Shown one piece after another: positions 7,770 through 17,029 of a DNA stretch of 64,000 bases. The notes under the pieces are model-generated. The model saw only the letters and a program-made list of their open reading frames with translations. It was not told the DNA's origin and did not search any database. The DNA is taken from the NCBI GenBank assembly GCA_036732005.1, contig DAINDF010000010.1, positions 82,706 to 146,705 on the forward strand. The letters run 5' to 3'. Made by a program: the position numbers and the translations under genes. The stretch comes from UBA1926 sp036732005 (lineage in GTDB: Bacteria > Planctomycetota > Phycisphaerae > Phycisphaerales > UBA1924). How positions within the stretch are numbered: position 1 is the first letter of the stretch; each line of letters starts with the position of its first letter.

Positions 7770-9551
7770 ATGGATAGGTCGCCGCGCAAGGCCGTCGCCT
7801 CGCTGGTTGTGTCTCTCGCCCTCGCCCCCGCCTCGGCCCAGTACATCGACGCCGATGTGCATCGCCTCTTCGCTCCCGGCGCGGCCTTGGTGAACCACGC
7901 CGTCGCCGCGGCCCCGTATTTCGCCGAGCGGATCGACCTGGGCGCGCTGCCCACGATGATCGCGGTCTACGCCGACCCGGGCGTGCGGAACCCGGCGAAC
8001 CTGGGCGCGGCGCTCCGCGACGCGGGCCTGGGCGGGGCGATGATCCACGCGAGCACGGTCCCGGGCTGGTCGTACATCATGCTCCCCCGGGACGGGGGCA
8101 CACTCGCCTCGGCCGAGCTCGCCGTGGCCCGCCTCGCCGCCCGGGCCGACCTCGACACGGCGTCGCTTGTCTACCTCGGTCAGGGCGGCCTGCCGGAGAT
8201 CCCGACGCGTGACCTGCTCATCCAGTTTGCGGAAGGCACGACCGCGGCGGAGCAGGGCGCGCTCCTCGCCGCGCACGGCGCCGTGATCATCGAGCGTGAC
8301 GCGGCCGGCACCGCCGGGCTTCTCCGCGCCCGGACGAGCCTCAAGACCGGCGAGGCGATCCTCGACGCCGCCCTCGCGCTCAACGATCATCCCGCGGTCG
8401 AATGGGCCCAGTCCGACCGGATCTTCTGGGCCCGGCGCATGGGCGGGCCGCCGAACGACCCGATGTTCGCCCAGCAGTGGGCCCTGGAGCAGGCGAGCGA
8501 CGAGGACATGGACGCCCTGACCGCATGGGCCATCACCGCGGGCGACGCCTCGATCCGCGTCGCCGTGCTCGACAGCGGCACGCAGCAGAACCACCCCGAC
8601 CTCAGCCTGGTGCCCGGCATGACCTTCACCGGCTCGAGCACGGGCGGCAACCCGGGCAACGCCTGCGACAACCACGGCACCGCCGTCGCGGGTTGCATCG
8701 CCGCGACCATGAACAACGGCATCGGCGTCGTCGGCATCGCCCCCGGGGCACGCGTGCAAGCCGGCAAAATCTTCAACGAGATCGACTTCCTCGGCATCTT
8801 CTGCCTCCCCTTCCTCGAGTCGCAGGATTCCTGGACCGTCGCCGGCATCAACTGGGCCGCCAGCAGCGGCGCCCGCGTCACCAACTCTTCCTGGGGAGGC
8901 GGCTCGCCCTCCGCCGCGATCACCGACGCCTTCAACGCCACCCGCGCCCAAGGCGTCCTCCACATCGCCGCCGCGGGGAACGACGGGACCGCCACCATCG
9001 GCTTCCCGGCCAACCTCTCGTCCGTCAACGCCGTGGTCGCCGTCGACAGCACCGGCAACCGCGCGAGCTTCAGCACCTACGGACCCGGCGCGTTCATCAG
9101 CGCGCCCGGCGCCGCCATTCTCACCACCGACCGCACCGGCGCCGACGGGTACGGCACCTCGGACCACACCACCATCGACGGCACAAGCTTCGCCTCGCCC
9201 TACACCGCCGGCGTCGCCGCGCTCGTCCTCTCCGCCAACCCCGGGCTCACCCCCGAGCAAGTCGAGGACATCCTCGCCGCCACCGCCGTCAACAAGGGCG
9301 CGGCCGGCTACGACACCGGGTACGGGTGGGGCTTCATCAACGCGGGCGCGGCCGTGGCCGCCGCCGGCGGGAACGACTGCCCCGCCGACCTCGCCGAGCC
9401 ATTCGGCGTGCTCGACCTCGCGGATGTCCAGGCCTTCATCGCCGCGTTTACGAACGCGGACCTTCTGGCCGATCTCGCTCCGCCCTCGGGTGTGCTCGAC
9501 CTTGCCGATGTTCAGGCCTTCATCGCCTCGTTCGCATCCGGGTGCCCATGA
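7770..9551 (+). CDS. Secreted subtilisin-like serine protease (S8) with C-terminal GC-type dockerin
   Basis: The 593-residue product starts with a basic N-terminus and a hydrophobic signal ending ALAPASAQ, then about 200 residues of propeptide-like sequence. The catalytic triad is complete: D268 in VAVLDSG, H302 in DNHGTAVAG and S473 in DGTSFASPYTAG. The C-terminus has two copies of a DLA.P.GVLDLADVQAFIA.F module bounded by NDCP and SGCP, the GC-type dockerin found in Phycisphaerae secreted proteins. The ATG at 7770 was chosen because it begins the signal peptide and follows AGAAAGGG; the upstream in-frame extension is low-complexity. It probably degrades proteins outside the cell or at the cell surface. 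Confidence 0.9.
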   Translation: MDRSPRKAVASLVVSLALAPASAQYIDADVHRLFAPGAALVNHAVAAAPYFAERIDLGALPTMIAVYADPGVRNPANLGAALRDAGLGGAMIHASTVPGWSYIMLPRDGGTLASAELAVARLAARADLDTASLVYLGQGGLPEIPTRDLLIQFAEGTTAAEQGALLAAHGAVIIERDAAGTAGLLRARTSLKTGEAILDAALALNDHPAVEWAQSDRIFWARRMGGPPNDPMFAQQWALEQASDEDMDALTAWAITAGDASIRVAVLDSGTQQNHPDLSLVPGMTFTGSSTGGNPGNACDNHGTAVAGCIAATMNNGIGVVGIAPGARVQAGKIFNEIDFLGIFCLPFLESQDSWTVAGINWAASSGARVTNSSWGGGSPSAAITDAFNATRAQGVLHIAAAGNDGTATIGFPANLSSVNAVVAVDSTGNRASFSTYGPGAFISAPGAAILTTDRTGADGYGTSDHTTIDGTSFASPYTAGVAALVLSANPGLTPEQVEDILAATAVNKGAAGYDTGYGWGFINAGAAVAAAGGNDCPADLAEPFGVLDLADVQAFIAAFTNADLLADLAPPSGVLDLADVQAFIASFASGCP

Positions 9552-9648
9552 TCGAAGCGACGCCGCCGGCCGCGCGGCCTAGCCGCTCGGGCATGGTCCA
9601 ATTGCTGGACTCCCCGATGAGCCCCGCGACCGATAACGGAGCAAGTCG

Positions 9649-10176
9649 ATGCACCCCACCCGGACCTACCACTACCTCGTCAAGTCCCGCGCCATGCTCT
9701 TCGCCTGGATCCGCCCCCTCTCGCCCGAGCAGTACGCCTCCACCCCCCCCGTCGGCCTCGGCTCCCTCGCCCGGACCCTCCACCACACCATGGCCGCCGA
9801 GTGGCTCTACATGCAACGCATCAACGGCCGCACCGAGCCCCTCGGCCCCCTCGACCCGGAGCACGACCCCGAGCCCGCCGACCCCCTCCCCTTCCCCGCC
9901 CTCGAATCGACCTGGACCGAGCAGGCGTCCCAGACCGGCACCGATCTTGCCGCCCTACTCGAAGCCCGCGTCGATTGGCACGAGCCCCTCACCTACCGCA
10001 CCGTCCTGAAGTCCGGCCCGGCGACCTACGACGCCAGCCGGTCGGACATGTTCACCCAGCTCGCCCTCCACGAGGTCCACCACCGAGCCCAGGCCCTGAA
10101 CATGCTCCGCCGCCTCGGCGTCGAGACCGGCGAACTCGACTTCAACTCCCTCATGTTCCTGCCCGGGCACCCGTAG
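9649..10176 (+). CDS. DinB-like four-helix protein
   Basis: The 175-residue protein has the DinB/YfiT metal-site pattern: LARTLHHTMAAEWLYMQRI (first His, about residue 48) and LALHEVHHRAQALNMLRRLG (HEVHHR, residues about 137-142). Family members bind a divalent metal through three histidines and include thiol-dependent transferases; many have unknown substrates. GGAG lies 9 bases before the ATG at 9649. It stands alone between the subtilase and a PEP-CTERM protein. A second, diverged DinB protein is encoded at 26699-27220. Confidence 0.8.
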   Translation: MHPTRTYHYLVKSRAMLFAWIRPLSPEQYASTPPVGLGSLARTLHHTMAAEWLYMQRINGRTEPLGPLDPEHDPEPADPLPFPALESTWTEQASQTGTDLAALLEARVDWHEPLTYRTVLKSGPATYDASRSDMFTQLALHEVHHRAQALNMLRRLGVETGELDFNSLMFLPGHP

Positions 10177-10346
10177 CCCCCGCGCCCACCCCGACTTTGA
10201 TCACCTAATTCGGTGGTCACACTCACCGGGCGGGGTACATTGCCACCGGTCGATCGGGGATTTCGTCATCCTGGCCGGGTTGCGCACGGGTCTCGACCGC
10301 CCGCGGCCCCCGCCCGCTGCTCACCGCATATCACGAGGCCGTTCCC

Positions 10347-11246
10347 ATGTTCAACGCCGCCCGCGCCGCCGCAGTCGCCGCCGCCATCCTCCCTGCCCTG
10401 TCGGCCTCCGCCGGCGTCGCCTACGCGCTCCGCGAACGCGACCAGTTCCGCACCGACCTGATCATGCTCAACACCGCCGACATCGCCGGCACCGCCACGC
10501 TCGTCGGGGCCACGGGAGTCACCGGGACCCGCCTCTCCGGCCTCGCCTACGCCCGCGGCTCGCTCTTCGCCTACGGCGAGAACCAGACCGTCGCCAACGG
10601 CCAGGGCGGCCTCTACCGCGTCGACGCCAAGACCGGCGCCGCAACATGGATCGGCGGCTCCGACCTCAACGGCTATGTCGTCCGCGACCTCGCCTACAAC
10701 CCCGCCGACGGGCTCCTCTACGGCCTCGCCGTCATCACCGGCAACACCTCCAACTACGCCAACATGATCACCATCGACACCGACACCGGCCTTATCACCA
10801 GCCGGCGCGAGATCTGGGGCACCGTCAACATCCAGATGACCGCCCTCGCCGCGACCTCCGACGGCACCCTCTACGGCGTCGACAACACCCAGGACGCCCT
10901 CTACGCCATGACCCTCAACAACCTCAACCGCTTCCAGGCCGCACGCATCGGCAACAACCTCGGCGGCAACTCGATCACCAGCGACCAGGGCTTCGCCATC
11001 GACTGGCGAAACGGCGACCAGGCCGTCCTCGCCGCCAACGGCTCGACCAACGGCTTCAACAACCTCCGCTCGGTCAACCTCCTCACCGGAGGCTCGAGCG
11101 TGCTCGGGCAACTCCCCGCCGCCACCTTCGGCACCCTCACCGACATCACCGACCTGACCTTCATCCCCGCCCCGGGCGCGACCGGCCTGCTGGCCGCGGC
11201 GGGCCTCGCGATGGTCCGCCGGCGTCGGAGAGTCGCGAACCACTAA
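10347..11246 (+). CDS. PEP-CTERM-like surface protein
   Basis: The 299-residue product has a signal peptide (AAAVAAAILPALSASAGVAYA) and a C-terminal sorting-like tail: FIPAPGATGLLAAAGLAMVR followed by a run of arginines. The tail has the Pro-rich motif, hydrophobic helix and basic end of PEP-CTERM proteins, which are processed by exosortase. The body contains repeated short motifs such as LSGLAYARGSLFAY, VRDLAYNPADGLLYGL and LAATSDGTLYGVDN, a propeller-like pattern of surface proteins without assigned function. TACATT at 10236-10241 may be its -10 box. No exosortase gene is in the window. Confidence 0.8.
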   Translation: MFNAARAAAVAAAILPALSASAGVAYALRERDQFRTDLIMLNTADIAGTATLVGATGVTGTRLSGLAYARGSLFAYGENQTVANGQGGLYRVDAKTGAATWIGGSDLNGYVVRDLAYNPADGLLYGLAVITGNTSNYANMITIDTDTGLITSRREIWGTVNIQMTALAATSDGTLYGVDNTQDALYAMTLNNLNRFQAARIGNNLGGNSITSDQGFAIDWRNGDQAVLAANGSTNGFNNLRSVNLLTGGSSVLGQLPAATFGTLTDITDLTFIPAPGATGLLAAAGLAMVRRRRRVANH

Positions 11247-11330
11247 GCGAAGTACGCGACGAGACCCTCAGATCGCATGCTTCATTACCTGAATTCGGTC
11301 AAAGCGAAAAATCAAGCCGGCCGGAGGTCC

Positions 11331-12341
11331 CTATCTGACTTCACTAATCCAGACCTCGCCGGCCCCTGTACTATTTGGCCAAAGATCAAACTCCTTCGCA
11401 ACCGCTCGTGTTAGTCGAATTTCCAGTACGGGCCGGCTTCCGGTCCGCTCAAAACCTACGAGGTGCACATCTTCAACAACATTTCCAACCGGGTAAGATA
11501 CCAGGCCAAGCCGAATCGAGGCCGGAAATTTCTTGCTGTCGTAGCATCTGAGCCAAGCATATAGATCCAGCGAGTCCCCCTTGTTTTCGACGACAATATC
11601 ATCCCTCGGAACGACCACGATCGCCTGCTTCTCCGAGTGCCGAAGCCTGATTCCACAGGTCGTGTGGTCGCCTTCGAATCTTTCCGCGATCGGAACGAGG
11701 CTGCACCCCACATGCACTTTCCCTTTCCGACGGATCTCGTCCTTAAAATCCTCCGGATTTATATTCGTTATTGTCTCATATGCAATCGTCATCTCATCAT
11801 AAAAAAGATCTTTTAGAGCATCGGCGAACTCATCATTCCTCATGATTGCATCGTATTCTGGTCTATCCCCCCTCTGGACTGTCTCCCAAACCTCGGGAGG
11901 CAGCTCCTGCTTTAATCTCGGAAGTGTCGAGAATCCGAGAGTCTGCCCCCCCTTGTCCGGGATCGCCTTCACAATCTGCTCGCTAACGGCATCGGGAACG
12001 ACCGCGACGCCTTCTTGTGCTCGCTCCTCCGCGACCTCGGTGATGCGATCCAGGATCAGGTCCGGAGGGTACACCAGTTGCGCGATTCCCCTGAGCATCG
12101 CGAACTTAATCGTCGTGTCGACGGTGCCCATGACCAAGAGCCCCGCACAAAACGCGACTACTATCCTGCGGTAACCTCTGAGTTTTCGTTCAAGCAGTGC
12201 CTCGAAGATCTCCTCAGTTGTTGGCTCGTCGGGTTCTTTGGCCTCCTTAGCAACATGCCCAGAGCGAGTGGCCATCCCATTGGCTTTTTTCGGTTCGGCT
12301 TGGCGAACTTGCTGTACAGCGTGACGCTTCTGCTTGGCCAT
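11331..12341 (-). CDS. Hypothetical single-span membrane protein, lower GC
   Basis: The 336-residue product starts with about 55 charged residues (MAKQKRHAVQQVRQAEPKKA), followed by one membrane helix (IVVAFCAGLLVMGTVDTTIK, about 60-80) and a 250-residue soluble domain ending VWISEVR. No family is recognised. Third positions are mixed and include many A/T (TCATCATAAAAAAG on the plus strand), unlike the thiolase next to it, so recent transfer is likely. Its stop lies 84 bases from the end of the convergent PEP-CTERM gene. It might be a cargo gene or an orphan surface-sensing protein; there is no direct evidence of function. Confidence 0.7.
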   Translation of the reverse strand: MAKQKRHAVQQVRQAEPKKANGMATRSGHVAKEAKEPDEPTTEEIFEALLERKLRGYRRIVVAFCAGLLVMGTVDTTIKFAMLRGIAQLVYPPDLILDRITEVAEERAQEGVAVVPDAVSEQIVKAIPDKGGQTLGFSTLPRLKQELPPEVWETVQRGDRPEYDAIMRNDEFADALKDLFYDEMTIAYETITNINPEDFKDEIRRKGKVHVGCSLVPIAERFEGDHTTCGIRLRHSEKQAIVVVPRDDIVVENKGDSLDLYAWLRCYDSKKFPASIRLGLVSYPVGNVVEDVHLVGFERTGSRPVLEIRLTRAVAKEFDLWPNSTGAGEVWISEVR

Positions 12342-12379
12342 TAAGGAGGCCCTCTGGGTACAACAGAATCAGATCGAGT

Positions 12380-13579
12380 CTAACTCATCTCCACCACCAT
12401 CGCAACCGCGTTCCCGCCGCCCAGGCACAGCGCCGCGACGCCCCGCTTCCCCCCCGTCCGCTTCAACTGATGCACCAGCGTCGTCAGCACGCGTGCGCCC
12501 GAGGCCCCGATCGGGTGCCCCAGCGCGATGCCGCCCCCGGCGATGTTCAGCCGATCCTCCGGAACACCCAGCGACTGGATGTTGCAAAGCACCTGGGCCG
12601 CGAACGCCTCGTTGATCTCGAAAAGGTCAATGTCCTTGACGCCCATCCCCGCCTTCGAGAGCGCCGCTTGGATGCCCGTGATCGGCGCCTCGAAGATGTC
12701 CTTCGGATCCACGCCGCTCGTCGCGGACGCGACGACCTTCGCGAGCGGCTTGACGCCCAGCGACGCCGCCTTCGCCCCGCTCATCACCAGCACCGCCGCC
12801 GCGCCGTCGGAGATCTGACTCGCGTTCCCCGCGGTCACCGTCCCCTCCTTGTCGAACGCCGGCCGCAGTTTCGAGAGCCCGTCCGCCGTCGAGTCGGCCC
12901 GGATGCCCTCGTCCCGCGACACGCCCCCCTCAGGGCCGGGCGCCTTCCGGTTGCCGACCTGCTCGCCCGTCAGCGGAACCACCTCGGCGTTGAACCACCC
13001 CTTCTCCCACGCCGCCGCCGCCCGCTGATGGCTCTGGGCCCCGAACCGGTCCTGCTCGCCCCGCGACACATCGTGCTTCCTCGCGATGTGGTCCGCCGCG
13101 TTGCCCATCGGCCAGCACTCGAACGCGCAGGTCAGCCCGTCGTGGGCCATCAGGTCCTTCAACTCGGTCGGGCCGTACTTCACGCCCCCGCGCACATGCG
13201 CGAAGTGCGGCGCGGCCGACATGTTCTCGAAGCCGCCCGCGACGATGCACTCCGCCTCGCCCGCCCGGATCGCCGTCGCCGCCTGCATCACCGCCTGGAG
13301 CCCAGACCCGCAGACCTTGTTCACCGTGACGGCCGAAAGCGTCGAGGGAAGTCCAGCATGCAGGCCCGCCTGCCGTGCCGGGTTCTGCCCCAGCCCGCCC
13401 TGCAGCACGCAGCCCATGATGCACTCATCAATATGCCCCTTCGCCTGCGGCACCTCGTCCAGCACGGCCCTGATGGCGATCGCCCCGAGCCGCGGGCTGG
13501 GGACTCCGGCGAGGCCGCCAAGGAATCGGCCGATGGGGGTACGCTTGGCGGCGACGATGACGGGCTGGTTGCTCGACAT
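12380..13579 (-). CDS. Acetyl-CoA C-acetyltransferase (thiolase)
   Basis: The 399-residue protein has every thiolase mark: nucleophile C90 in VNKVCGSGLQ, NEAFAAQ, GGGIALGHPIGASG with the catalytic His, and the second Cys in ALCLGGGNA. It condenses or cleaves acetoacetyl-CoA, acting in acetyl-CoA/acetoacetyl-CoA exchange, polyhydroxyalkanoate supply or beta-oxidation. Its length and motifs fit the biosynthetic (AtoB/PhaA) type better than FadA, but no phaB, phaC or fad gene is nearby to decide. The ATG at 13579 has GGAGAA upstream. It is divergent from the MscS gene. Confidence 0.93.
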   Translation of the reverse strand: MSSNQPVIVAAKRTPIGRFLGGLAGVPSPRLGAIAIRAVLDEVPQAKGHIDECIMGCVLQGGLGQNPARQAGLHAGLPSTLSAVTVNKVCGSGLQAVMQAATAIRAGEAECIVAGGFENMSAAPHFAHVRGGVKYGPTELKDLMAHDGLTCAFECWPMGNAADHIARKHDVSRGEQDRFGAQSHQRAAAAWEKGWFNAEVVPLTGEQVGNRKAPGPEGGVSRDEGIRADSTADGLSKLRPAFDKEGTVTAGNASQISDGAAAVLVMSGAKAASLGVKPLAKVVASATSGVDPKDIFEAPITGIQAALSKAGMGVKDIDLFEINEAFAAQVLCNIQSLGVPEDRLNIAGGGIALGHPIGASGARVLTTLVHQLKRTGGKRGVAALCLGGGNAVAMVVEMS

Positions 13580-13648
13580 GGCTGTTCTCCGTTGGTCTCG
13601 GCCCGGGTCGCGGGGGCGGACGGGGCCCGAACGAGGGGAGGGTAGGTC

Positions 13649-14752
13649 GTGACCGCGTGGCTTGTGGCAATCCAGGACTCGATGGGCCCCTGGGGCTTCG
13701 CCTGGGCGACCCTCGCCGCCGCCCTCCTGGCATTCACCGCCGCCCAGCGCCTCGCCCACGGCCTGCTGACCCGAGTCGCCCGCCGGGAGAAGGTCCTGGC
13801 GGAGACCGCGTTCCTCAAACGAACCCGTCGGTCGACGCTCGCCCTCGCCTGGGTGCTCGCAGGCCTTGTCACCCAACACCTCTTCCCCCTCGAACCCGGG
13901 CAACGGGAGGTCGCCCTCCAGGTGCTCCGGGCCCTGCTCGCGGGCTCCCTCACCTGGGTGCTCATCGGCGCGGTGGCCGTCATCGACGACCTGATCATGG
14001 CCCGTTACGACATCCGCGTGCGCGACAACCTCAAGGCCCGCCGGATGCACACCCGCGCCCGCGTGCTGACGCGTTCCGCGATGCTCGTCATCGCCGTCGC
14101 AGGCGCCGCCACCATGCTCATGTGCTTCCCCGCGATGCGGCAGGTCGGCACGGGCCTGCTCGCCTCGGCGGGCCTCGTGGGCGTCGCCGTCGGCTTCGCC
14201 GCAAAGCCCACGCTCGGGAATCTCATCGCGGGCGTCCAGATCGCGATCACCGAGCCGATCCGCCTGGACGACGCCGTCGTCATCGAAGGGGAATGGGGCT
14301 GGGTCGAGGAGATCACCACCACCTATGTCGTCGTTCGGATCTGGGACGAGCGACGCCTGATCGTGCCCCTCTCCAAGTTCATCGAAGAGCCATTCCAGAA
14401 CTGGACCCGCCGTCGCGCGGACATCATCGGCTCGATCGATCTGTTCGTCGATTACACCTGCCCCCTCGACGAGATGCGGGCCGAACTCGACCGGATCCTC
14501 GAGGACAACCCCTACTGGGACAAACGCATCAAGGTGCTCCAGGTCACCGACGCGACCGAACGCACCATGAAGATCCGAGTCCTCGTCTCCGCCGGTGATT
14601 CCCCCGCCGCGTGGGACCTCCGCTGCGATGTCCGCGAGCGCCTGATCCGCTGGCTCCAACGCGAGCACCCCGCCTGCCTTCCGCGTGTCCGAGAGATCCA
14701 TCACCAGGCCGCCGCGTCCGCAGACGAACGGGCGACGAAGCCCCCGGCGTGA
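13649..14752 (+). CDS. Small-conductance mechanosensitive channel (MscS family)
   Basis: The 367-residue protein has four hydrophobic N-terminal segments (about 10-32, 65-85, 95-118 and 140-160), then the pore-lining and beta-domain region: LLASAGLVGVAVGFAAKPTLGNL, AGVQIAITEPIRLDDAVVIEG and a VEEITTTYVVVR strand, followed by IVPLSKFIEEPFQNWTR. These are the classical MscS signatures. The channel opens under membrane tension to release solutes during osmotic downshock. GTG 13649 is preceded by GGGGAGGG. The stop overlaps the start of the next gene (GTGA), so the two are probably translated together. Confidence 0.9.
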   Translation: MTAWLVAIQDSMGPWGFAWATLAAALLAFTAAQRLAHGLLTRVARREKVLAETAFLKRTRRSTLALAWVLAGLVTQHLFPLEPGQREVALQVLRALLAGSLTWVLIGAVAVIDDLIMARYDIRVRDNLKARRMHTRARVLTRSAMLVIAVAGAATMLMCFPAMRQVGTGLLASAGLVGVAVGFAAKPTLGNLIAGVQIAITEPIRLDDAVVIEGEWGWVEEITTTYVVVRIWDERRLIVPLSKFIEEPFQNWTRRRADIIGSIDLFVDYTCPLDEMRAELDRILEDNPYWDKRIKVLQVTDATERTMKIRVLVSAGDSPAAWDLRCDVRERLIRWLQREHPACLPRVREIHHQAAASADERATKPPA

Positions 14753-15546
14753 CGAACGACAATCCCACATCCTCACCGCCCCCGCTGAGCCCGGGCCGCC
14801 GGGCCTGGCGCTGGATCGAGATGGCGGCCCTGTTCTTCGCCGTCCCCGCATTCGTCGCGGCCTTCATCGACCCCCACCAACGCTTCCGCCCCTGGTTCGA
14901 GGCCATCGGGGCCGGCTCGCTCTTCGACGCGGGCCGCGTCGCCGCGCGGGCCCTGATCCCGCTCCTGCTCGTGTTCACCGCGGTGATCGCCATCGTGCTC
15001 TGGCGCGACCCGACCTTCGACAACCGCCGCCTCTGGAACTGGAGCGCCTGCCGACGCGACCTCCCCCGCGTGCTCGGGCTCTTCACCCTCGGGGCCGGAC
15101 TCATGCTCGCCGCTGCTTGGGCGCTCGACGCCTTCACCCCCGTCATGGCGTTCACACGCCCAGACGGTCAGCAGGCCTCGGCCTTTCTTCGCCTCCCGCG
15201 CGAAGCGCCCTGGATTCTCCTCCTCATCGCCATCGGCTACCCCTGGCTCAGCGCCTATCCGCAGGAGATCCTCCACAGGGCCTACTTCTTCCACCGGTAC
15301 GCCCCGCTCTTCCGACGACCCACGCCCCTCTTCGCCCTCAATGTCATCGCCTTCGCCTGGCTCCACATCCCATTCTGGAGCCTCGAAGCGATCCTGCTCA
15401 CCCTCCCCGGCGGCGCCCTCTTCGCGTGGACCTACCTCCGCACGCGCAGCGCCCTCGCCGCGGGCCTCGAGCACGCCCTCTACGGCTGGTGGGCCTTCTT
15501 CACCGGGCTCGGGTGGTTCGTTTTCACCGGCTCGATCGGCCGGTAG
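14749..15546 (+). CDS. CPBP-family intramembrane protease
   Basis: The 265-residue protein has about seven hydrophobic segments and the three CPBP/Rce1 motifs: AYPQEILHRAYFFHRY (motif 1), NVIAFAWLHIPF (motif 2 His) and LEHALYGWWAF (motif 3 His). Motif 1 is normally EExxxR; here the first Glu is Gln (QEILHR), while the second Glu and the Arg remain. Members cleave prenylated or other membrane substrates, and some bacterial ones process bacteriocins or maturate signals. GTG 14749 overlaps the MscS stop by four bases; a TGA-coupled start is typical. The substrate is unknown. Confidence 0.8.
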   Translation: MTNDNPTSSPPPLSPGRRAWRWIEMAALFFAVPAFVAAFIDPHQRFRPWFEAIGAGSLFDAGRVAARALIPLLLVFTAVIAIVLWRDPTFDNRRLWNWSACRRDLPRVLGLFTLGAGLMLAAAWALDAFTPVMAFTRPDGQQASAFLRLPREAPWILLLIAIGYPWLSAYPQEILHRAYFFHRYAPLFRRPTPLFALNVIAFAWLHIPFWSLEAILLTLPGGALFAWTYLRTRSALAAGLEHALYGWWAFFTGLGWFVFTGSIGR

Positions 15547-15598
15547 CCCGCCCTTCGGGACACTATCATCGGGAATTCTCAATCCCCGGAGGCCCCGC

Positions 15599-16957
15599 AT
15601 GCGCACGATCATCGAGCCCTTCCGCATCAAGGCCGTCGAGCCGATCCGGATGAGCACGCCCGACGAACGCGAGCAGATCCTCCGGTCGGCGTCGTTCAAC
15701 CTCTTCCTCGTCCACGCCGACGATGTCGTCATCGACCTGCTCACCGATTCGGGCACCGGCGCGATGAGCGCCGAGCAGTGGGCCGGCGTCATGCGCGCCG
15801 ACGAGTCATACGCCGGCGCCAGGTCGTTCTATCGCTTCGAAGACCGCATGAAGCAGATCACCGGCTTCGATCACATCCTCCCCACCCACCAGGGACGCGC
15901 CAGCGAACGCATCCTCTTCGAGCTCCTCGGAGGCCCCGGCAAGATCGTCCCAAACAACGCCCACTTCGACACCACCCGGGCCAACATCGAGCACTCCGGC
16001 GCTGCCGCCATCAACCTCCCCATCCCCGAAGCCGCCGAGCCCGCCAACCGCCACCCCTTCAAGGGCGACATGGACATCAACGCACTCGAACGCCTCATCG
16101 CCGAGGTCGGCCCCGACCGCATCCCCTGCGTCATGCTCACCGTGACCAACAACTCGGGAGGAGGCCAGCCCGTCAGCCTCGCCAACATCCGCGCCGCCCG
16201 GGCTGTCTGCGACCGGCGCCGCCTCCCCCTCTTCCTCGACGCCTGCCGTTTCGCCGAGAACGCCTGGTTCATCAAGACAAGGGAGCCCGGCCAGCAGAAC
16301 CGCCCCGTCGCGGAGATCGCCCGAGAGATGTTCGACCTCGCAGACGGAGCCACCATCTCCGCCAAGAAGGACGGGCTCGTCAACATCGGCGGCGTCCTCC
16401 TCCTGCGCGAGCCCGACCTGCTCCGCCGCGCCGGCGAACTGCTCATCCTGACCGAGGGCTATGTCACCTACGGCGGCCTCAGCGGCCGAGACCTTGAGGC
16501 GATGGCCCAGGGCTTCGAAGAAGTCCTCCACGAGGACTACCTCCACTACCGCATCCGCAGCACCGCCTACCTGGGCGAACGCCTCCTCGAAGCCGGCATC
16601 CAGATCGTCGAGCCCCCCGGCGGGCACGCGATCTATGTCGACGCCAAGGCCTTCTGCCCCCACATCCCCCCCGCCCAGTTCCCGGGTCAGGCCGTCGTCT
16701 GCGGCCTCTACCGAGAGGGCGGCATCCGATCCTGCGAGATCGGCAGCGTCATGTTCGGCGGGGCCGGGCACGAGGCCCCCAAGATGGAGCTCGTCCGCCT
16801 CGCGATCCCACGCCGCGTCTACACCCAGAGCCACATCGACTATGTCGCCGAGGTCTTCATCGCGCTCAAGGCAAAGGCAAGAGCCCTGCGTGGCCTTCGC
16901 ATCGTCGAAGAACCCCCGGCCCTCCGCCACTTCACCGCCAAATTTGAAGAGTTCTGA
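15599..16957 (+). CDS. tnaA: Tryptophanase (tryptophan indole-lyase)
   Basis: The 452-residue PLP enzyme belongs to the beta-eliminating lyases. The PLP lysine is K257 in ISAKKDGLVNIGG. Tryptophanase and tyrosine phenol-lyase are close relatives; the phenol-lyase uses Thr124 and Arg381, while tryptophanase has Asp and Ile. In this protein those exact positions are D124 (HFDTT) and I381 (CEIGS), so tryptophanase is preferred. It splits tryptophan to indole, pyruvate and ammonia in the cytoplasm. The ATG at 15599 has GGAGG upstream and TATCAT at 15564-15569 as a possible -10. No tnaC-like leader or tnaB transporter is seen next to it. Confidence 0.85.
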   Translation: MRTIIEPFRIKAVEPIRMSTPDEREQILRSASFNLFLVHADDVVIDLLTDSGTGAMSAEQWAGVMRADESYAGARSFYRFEDRMKQITGFDHILPTHQGRASERILFELLGGPGKIVPNNAHFDTTRANIEHSGAAAINLPIPEAAEPANRHPFKGDMDINALERLIAEVGPDRIPCVMLTVTNNSGGGQPVSLANIRAARAVCDRRRLPLFLDACRFAENAWFIKTREPGQQNRPVAEIAREMFDLADGATISAKKDGLVNIGGVLLLREPDLLRRAGELLILTEGYVTYGGLSGRDLEAMAQGFEEVLHEDYLHYRIRSTAYLGERLLEAGIQIVEPPGGHAIYVDAKAFCPHIPPAQFPGQAVVCGLYREGGIRSCEIGSVMFGGAGHEAPKMELVRLAIPRRVYTQSHIDYVAEVFIALKAKARALRGLRIVEEPPALRHFTAKFEEF

Positions 16958-17029
16958 ATCGCCTGCCCGGCCTGTCGCCCCCGCTTCACCCTCCTATTGT
17001 CTCAGCCCACCCGACCACGGAGCCCACCC

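Noticed and set aside
7731..9260. Long minus-strand frame over the subtilase
   Set aside because: Antisense shadow rich in Gly/Ala/Asp with no motif; the subtilase triad is complete on the other strand.
12380..14851. A minus-strand frame extending the thiolase to 823 residues
   Set aside because: The thiolase begins at the ATG at 13579 with a ribosome site; the extension lies opposite the MscS gene.
15599..16957. Naming the PLP lyase tyrosine phenol-lyase
   Set aside because: Positions 124 and 381 are Asp and Ile, the tryptophanase choices, not Thr and Arg.
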